Of a stretch of DNA of 64,000 nt, positions 56,648 through 64,000 are shown piece after piece. Source of the DNA: Cichorium intybus (taxonomy: Eukaryota; Streptophyta; Magnoliopsida; Asterales; Asteraceae); the NCBI GenBank assembly GCA_023525715.1, contig CM042011.1:57346854-57410853 (forward strand), written 5' to 3'. The notes beneath the pieces are model-generated. The model had not been told where the DNA came from and ran no database searches. It was given only the letters and a program-made list of their open reading frames with translations. Position 1 is the stretch's first letter; every line of letters starts with the position of its first letter. The position numbers were made by a program, and so were the translations under genes.

Positions 56648-58800
56648 AAATGAGAATACTAAAAAGGTTGAGAATGTGATAACAGATCAGAACCATCTAT
56701 TATTTTTGATCAAAGGCTATAATTAAATGCTGATTTTGTAATTACTATAAAAGTTAAATCATTTATTTTATATTAAATATAACCAAAAGGATATTAGGGT
56801 AATTATAATTATCCTAATTATGTAAATTCCTAAAATCATGATTTCCTCTCTCTTTAAATCAGCCAATCTCCTGTACATAACACTAGCATCACCACCGCTG
56901 TATACATCCCTTTCAACTTAGCGGCATTTCATCTGGTGAGTCCATCACATAAGGTCTGATCGCACAGTTCTCTTCCATGGTTAATTCTTACTGCACCTTT
57001 CCTCTAGATGGCACCTCCTCCACATTTTTGCTCTTCATGTGATTGCTTTCTTCCACACAACGACATGGCAAAAAGCCCTAATTTTGGCAAATTATCTCTT
57101 TATCTCTCCATCTCAATCAGAAACATGTTGTAAGTTGTACCTCCTGCTAGACTGTTCCTCAACTAAGTATCAATTTTTTGAAGATTATTCAACTTTGCTT
57201 GACATATAATTCCGGCTATTTTATACTTTTATTGGAATATATGGCCTACAAGTTACGATCATTTATAAAATTGAAATCGGCAATCATTTGAGTAATTTAG
57301 TATGTTAATTCTTCTAACGATTATTGTTTTGTTAGTAAATTATCATAGATTGTTTATTGATAAAATATTATAGATTGTTAATTCACTATCTATTACACAT
57401 TGTTTTCATAAACGACTAATGATTGTTTATTTCGTAAATGACTAATGGTCGTATATTAGAATCTGAATTATAAATGATGCTTACTTTTGAATTTTTTTTA
57501 TGTTTTTAGTTTTAGCATAATGGAGTAATTTAGTTTTTGATTTAGTTGACTTGCTAAATGACGATCGAGCATGATATTTAGGTGTTCATCGTCTGTGAAC
57601 TTTTTATCTTTTAAATCCTCGATATGTGGTAACTATTGTTCTAAAAAATGATACCTTTGATCATAAATGATTAAATATTGAAAAACTCAATTACCATTAT
57701 TAATCATTGATGATTAACACTGTATATGTATGTTTGTTTTATTAAGGGCCAAAGTATTAATCATTGATGATTAACACTGTATATGCATGTTTGTTTTATT
57801 AAGGGTCAAAGTATTTATCATTGAAGATTAATACTATATATGTATGTTTTTTTATTAAGTGTCTAAGTATAAATCATTGATGATGAGCGGTTTAATCATT
57901 GATGATTAACACTGTAACGTCTACTTTCTATTATCATTTGTAATCATCAGCCAGATGCATATACATAACATTATTATTTATGAGTTGTTTTTATTTTGAA
58001 TGTGCTTGAACTTGATTTTGCAGATGTGAATCCAATAATAATAGTGATCGTGAGTGCCCCTCTTTCTTTTGTGTGTGATGGCAGCAACAAGAAAAATCAA
58101 AGCAAGAATAATCATCGGGGCTGCAACATTGTTTTAATGATTATTAATGAATCAAATATTTTTATATTTGTTTTATTCATTTGTGATTACAGTTAAACTA
58201 GTTTTTTTTCTTTTACATTGTCTTTTTATTCATTAATGATTACAAATGTATTAAATTTTTATATTTTTTTTGTACTTTATTCATTTAGTGTTTATTGTTA
58301 CTTGTAGTCATTTATAAACATAATCATATCAAATATAATTTTTTAAAATTCTCAAAAATTCCATTTTTATGTATATTTTATTCATTGATGATTACAACAG
58401 AATTTTGTATAATCTCTATAAAAATACTGTTAAAAATTAAATCACTTAAATTATAAAAATATATTTTTTTCTATTCATTCATGATTGAAACCGTGAAAAA
58501 TAAGAACAAACTATTAAAATTTCAAATTTTGACAAAAGAATTGATAAAAATATTTTTTTATCTTCTATTAATATAATAACAAAAAAAATCTATTAATTCT
58601 TTTATTTTAGGTAACAGCAGTCGTAATTTCTATAATCATGGAAAGTGAATTATTAAATCCCATGATTATAGGGAGAACATAATTATTTAAGATTTTTAAT
58701 TAATTAGATATATTGTTAAATTACTATAATATCCCTATAAAATGATTGGTCCAGAATCATTCTCGCATTCTCAACATTTTAATACTTCTCATTTTAACCT

Positions 58801-58803
<3 letters not shown>
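56648..58803. mobile_element. AT-bounded TIR element C
   Basis: 2156 bp. Left end AAATGAGAATACTAAAAAGG TTGAGAATGTGA; inverse right end, after GGGAGGTTA, AAATGAGAAGTATTAAAATG TTGAGAATGCGA. TA tracts on both sides. The right ~650 bp is homologous to that of element D. A leader-like stretch at 56840-57190 and repeated ATCATTGATGATT dyads lie inside. No transposase. Confidence 0.8.
57700..57915. repeat. 56-57-bp tandem repeat with AATCATTGATGATT
   Basis: Four units plus an extra core; each contains the dyad AATCATTGATGATT followed by AACACTGTATATGyATGTTTG. Further ATTCATTrATGATTAC cores continue to 58500. Confidence 0.88.

Positions 58804-58885
<82 letters not shown>
58804..58885. repeat. (TA)41 microsatellite
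   Basis: 82 bp of TA shared as the border of elements C and D. Confidence 0.98.
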
Positions 58886-60820
<1,935 letters not shown>

Positions 60821-61595
60821 TGAGTTCAATGCAGAACCAAAAATAAATTACCTAACCACAGAACCATCCTTAAAACCATTGGATCATTATATCAACGTCT
60901 TAGATTAAAAAGGATGCACCATAGAATTATAAACCTTGTGCAGGGGATTATTGCTACGTAAGGGTATATTGGGTTTTTAACCCAATCGATCACCATCTTC
61001 ACCCATGTTCTCTATCTCTCTCCTCTATGATTTCTCTATGATTTCAGCTTCGTTCCTCCACCACACCTCCCTCTCCAAAGCGACCCGATCATAGATCCAT
61101 CCACAACAACTACACTTCAGAACGTATTCTTTGCTCCAGTCGTGTATTTCCGCCTCCCGTATTCTTTGCTCCATCTCGTTTTTCAGAAAAAATCAAAGAG
61201 GATTTTGGGGTTTCGTTTGCAGTCGCCGTATTCTTCAATTGTTGTTCGTGAATCCGTCTAATCAAAGAGGACTTGGGGTTTCGTTTACAGTCACAAACTG
61301 AAGTATCTCGTGTAGTTTGAAGAAATCAACGTTCCGATCATCTCCATTGTGCAGTTCATCGTCCCAATTCCACTGTTCCGATCATCCGCTCAATTCCACT
61401 GTTTATCTCAGGTATGTTCTCGATTTCTGTTTATTTTCAATTCCTTGGATTGATACAATCGATTGAACTCAAGAGTTCAAATTACATTGTTTCTCTGATT
61501 GAATGTGTTTGATTCCGATTTCCAAATAATAATTATTCATTTGTACCTGCTTTGATGTCGGTAACGTGGTTCATAACCTTTTGGTTTGCAATGTA

Positions 61596-61710
61596 TGTTC
61601 ATTAATGAACATATGTTCATTAATGAACATATGTTCATTAATGAACATATGTTCATTAGTGAACATAATGTTCATTAGTGAACATATATTCATTAGTGAA
61701 CATATATTCC
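61596..61710. repeat. CATATGTTCATTAATGAA repeats, left array
   Basis: About six tandem 19-20-bp units, each a near-perfect dyad of ATGTTCATTAATGAACAT. Confidence 0.92.
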
Positions 61711-62043
61711 TTTATTGTCATCTGGTTCTTGCACTTTGACCGGAAGCCGTATGACTTGACATGTAGGTGGGAGATCACTTGGAACCGTCATATCGCTTAT
61801 TTTATACTGATAGTAAAATTTGTGGTTTTTGCATCTGTTGTAGCTACTGTAATTAGATTGGCCGAAATAATCATCTGTATATGCGGCATAATCAGGATTG
61901 GTTGTGCATTTGTAGAGAGTAATGAAGGGTTGGATGGAAATGGAATACAAAAGAGGACTTGGAGAAGTGAAATTATCCATAATGTCTTTTCGAGTTTTGC
62001 AGGTCCATAAAAATTTCCTTCTTGTGTGTGTTTGTGTGTATAG

Positions 62044-62930
62044 TGATAATGGAAATTACGGATCTGTAGAAAAATGTGGTGTTGTTGCACACTTGCACTT
62101 TCAGTTCATGGATTTCTGGCTTTCATTCATGGCTGTTGTGAGCACATTCGTATACCTAGCTGCCATTGATGAAGCTTCAAAGAGAACAATCCATACAATT
62201 GTCGCCATCCTTACAGCACTCATGGCTGAAACCGGAGCAACAAGGTACGCCTTCATCTTCTTTACAGGTTGTACCGCTTGCATAAAAAGTTGTACCCTTT
62301 TTCAACAGTAATTTTCACAGGTCCTCCAACATTGTTCTTGTAATAGCAATCGGATCAATCGCTCTTCTCACTGGTTGGTTGATCGAGTTCTTCACGCGTT
62401 ATAGACACTTCTCGTTTTCCACTGAACTTTTTTTGAATATGCTTCATAGGTAAGAGACTCTTTTAAATATTAAAAAAAATATCGGATTTCAACTTAAAAG
62501 TTGAATATCATGGCATTTTGCAAAATGTTACAGGTGGCAGACGATTAAAGGATGGATACATAACCTATTAAAGACATTTCTTAGACGTTTTCGCTGGTTT
62601 TTTGTGCTTGCGGGATTTGTTGGATTAGCAATGGCTGCCATAAGCTGAAATCTCGAATCAACTGAAAGTTACTGGTTTTGGCACAGGTAATTTAGTCTTA
62701 TTGACATTTCTTCTGTTTCTGTTCTGTTATTTTCTGTCGTATTAATGTTATGGTTACTTGTAATGGTTTGCAGTATGTGGCATGTATCGATATACACTTC
62801 TTCGTTCTTTTTTCTGTGTTCGAAAGTGACCGTAAAGAATTGTGAGAATCAAGGGTCTACAAACATAGACTATCGGTTGACTAGACAAGATTCTCTTTCA
62901 AGAGGTGAAGATCGATCTGCTACTGGCTAG
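62044..62930 (+). pseudogene. DUF3522/TMEM8-like membrane protein fragment
   Basis: C-terminal part of a plant DUF3522 (TMEM8/PGAP6-related, CREST superfamily) multi-pass membrane protein. Exons: 62044-62244, 62321-62449, 62534-62686, 62774-62930; all introns GT-AG. Reading in order: SDNGNYGSVEKCGVV; MDFWLSFMAVVSTFVYLAAI; TIHTIVAILTALMAETGATR; SSNIVLVIAIGSIALLTGWL; RRFRWFFVLAGFVGLAMAAI; then TGA at 62646-62648 where the family has Trp; then WHVSIYTSSFFFLCSKVTV and the LTRQDSLSRGEDR tail. The ancestral function in plants is not well known. No N-terminal exons are visible, and the fragment lies between the two dyad arrays of element F, so it is most simply a captured gene piece, now dead or coding only a truncated product. 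Confidence 0.78.
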
Positions 62931-63057
62931 TTCATGGTAGGGGGTTTGTAGGAGGAAAAAGAAAATGTAAATAGAAGGACAGTACACCTTGATTAACCCA
63001 CATTGCGTGTTATTGCCATTATAAAAACACAAAACCTTGTTGATGTAATTTGCATGT

Positions 63058-63380
63058 GTTCATATATGAACATATATGTTCATCAATGAACATATGTTCA
63101 TCAATGAACATATGTTCATCAATGAACATATGTTCATCAATGAACATATGTTGAATTACAGAGTATGAATATACAGAGAGAAGGAGATGAATGTATGTTT
63201 ATTGATGAACATTTATTCATTTATGAACATATGTCCATTTATGAACATATGTTCATTTATGAACATATGTAAATTTACAAAGAATGGTATACAGAGAACG
63301 AGAAGAATGATATACAGAGAACGTTTATTCATTAATGAACATATGTTCATTGATGAACATATGTTCATTGATGAACATAG
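63058..63380. repeat. CATATGTTCATCAATGAA repeats, right array
   Basis: Clusters of ATGTTCATyrATGAACAT dyads at 63058-63150, 63195-63270 and 63325-63380, the mirror of the left array. Confidence 0.92.
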
Positions 63381-63487
63381 CAAATTAATTTTTTGACGAT
63401 CGTACCCTTTTACTTAGATTTTAATCTTACAGTTAACAACATGGTTCTGCAGTTAGGTGATTTAATTTGGTTCTGCATTGAACCCAT

Positions 63488-64000
<513 letters not shown>

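Noticed and set aside
61678..62010. Upstream frame as N-terminal exons of the DUF3522 fragment
   Set aside because: Hydrophobic but not recognisable as that family; likely spans intron-like and repeat sequence.

Overview
The window is nuclear DNA of a flowering plant, almost certainly a eudicot. The evidence is spliced genes with GT-AG introns, a homologue of the plant clock protein ELF3, Ty1/copia and Ty3 elements primed by initiator tRNA-Met, an L1-type LINE, hAT elements and a Helitron end. Asteraceae is my guess from the general look of the repeats, but nothing here proves it. There is no operon, CRISPR array, rRNA gene or complete tRNA gene.

Layout. 1-691: LTR cut by the window edge. 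1369-1904: hAT-type MITE. 4358-7146: decayed LINE. 8805-10825 (minus): the only intact ordinary gene, a four-exon ELF3-like gene. 12457-15119: a 2.66-kb copia deletion derivative with matching LTRs and an ACATT target duplication. 15125-29988: old Ty3 debris, split by a young 8.6-kb Tekay-type chromovirus (18351-26964, target duplication GTATA, LTRs differing at 3 of 1907 positions, intact 1499-residue gag-pol). 29989-31230: decayed copia element interrupted by a hAT MITE. 32719-33298: third hAT MITE. 36792-40032: hAT element with a GTATCAAT duplication and a dead transposase. 42580-45786: decayed copia element carrying a probable solo LTR. 51821: Helitron 3' end, with a kinase-like exon fragment downstream of it.

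The most unusual part is 46260-50532 and 56536-63634. Here six terminal-inverted-repeat elements sit end to end, each bounded on both sides by long (AT)n tracts. Five of them hold an internal array or set of short dyad-symmetric motifs peculiar to their own family, and the short sixth is itself nearly a hairpin. One (60805-63490) carries a four-exon fragment of a host membrane-protein gene (DUF3522/TMEM8-like), broken by a stop codon. Another (47948-50398) carries what looks like a host 5' UTR and first exon. They look like non-autonomous, Pack-MULE-like elements that use or carry (AT)n ends.

How the genes relate: the ELF3-like gene is a host gene in a sea of nested repeats. Everything else coding is transposon protein, mostly dead. 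Only the Tekay element looks able to encode all its own functions. Nesting gives relative ages: Ty3 debris, LINE and copia remnants are oldest; hAT elements are intermediate; the copia derivative (5 LTR mismatches in 357) and then the Tekay element are youngest.
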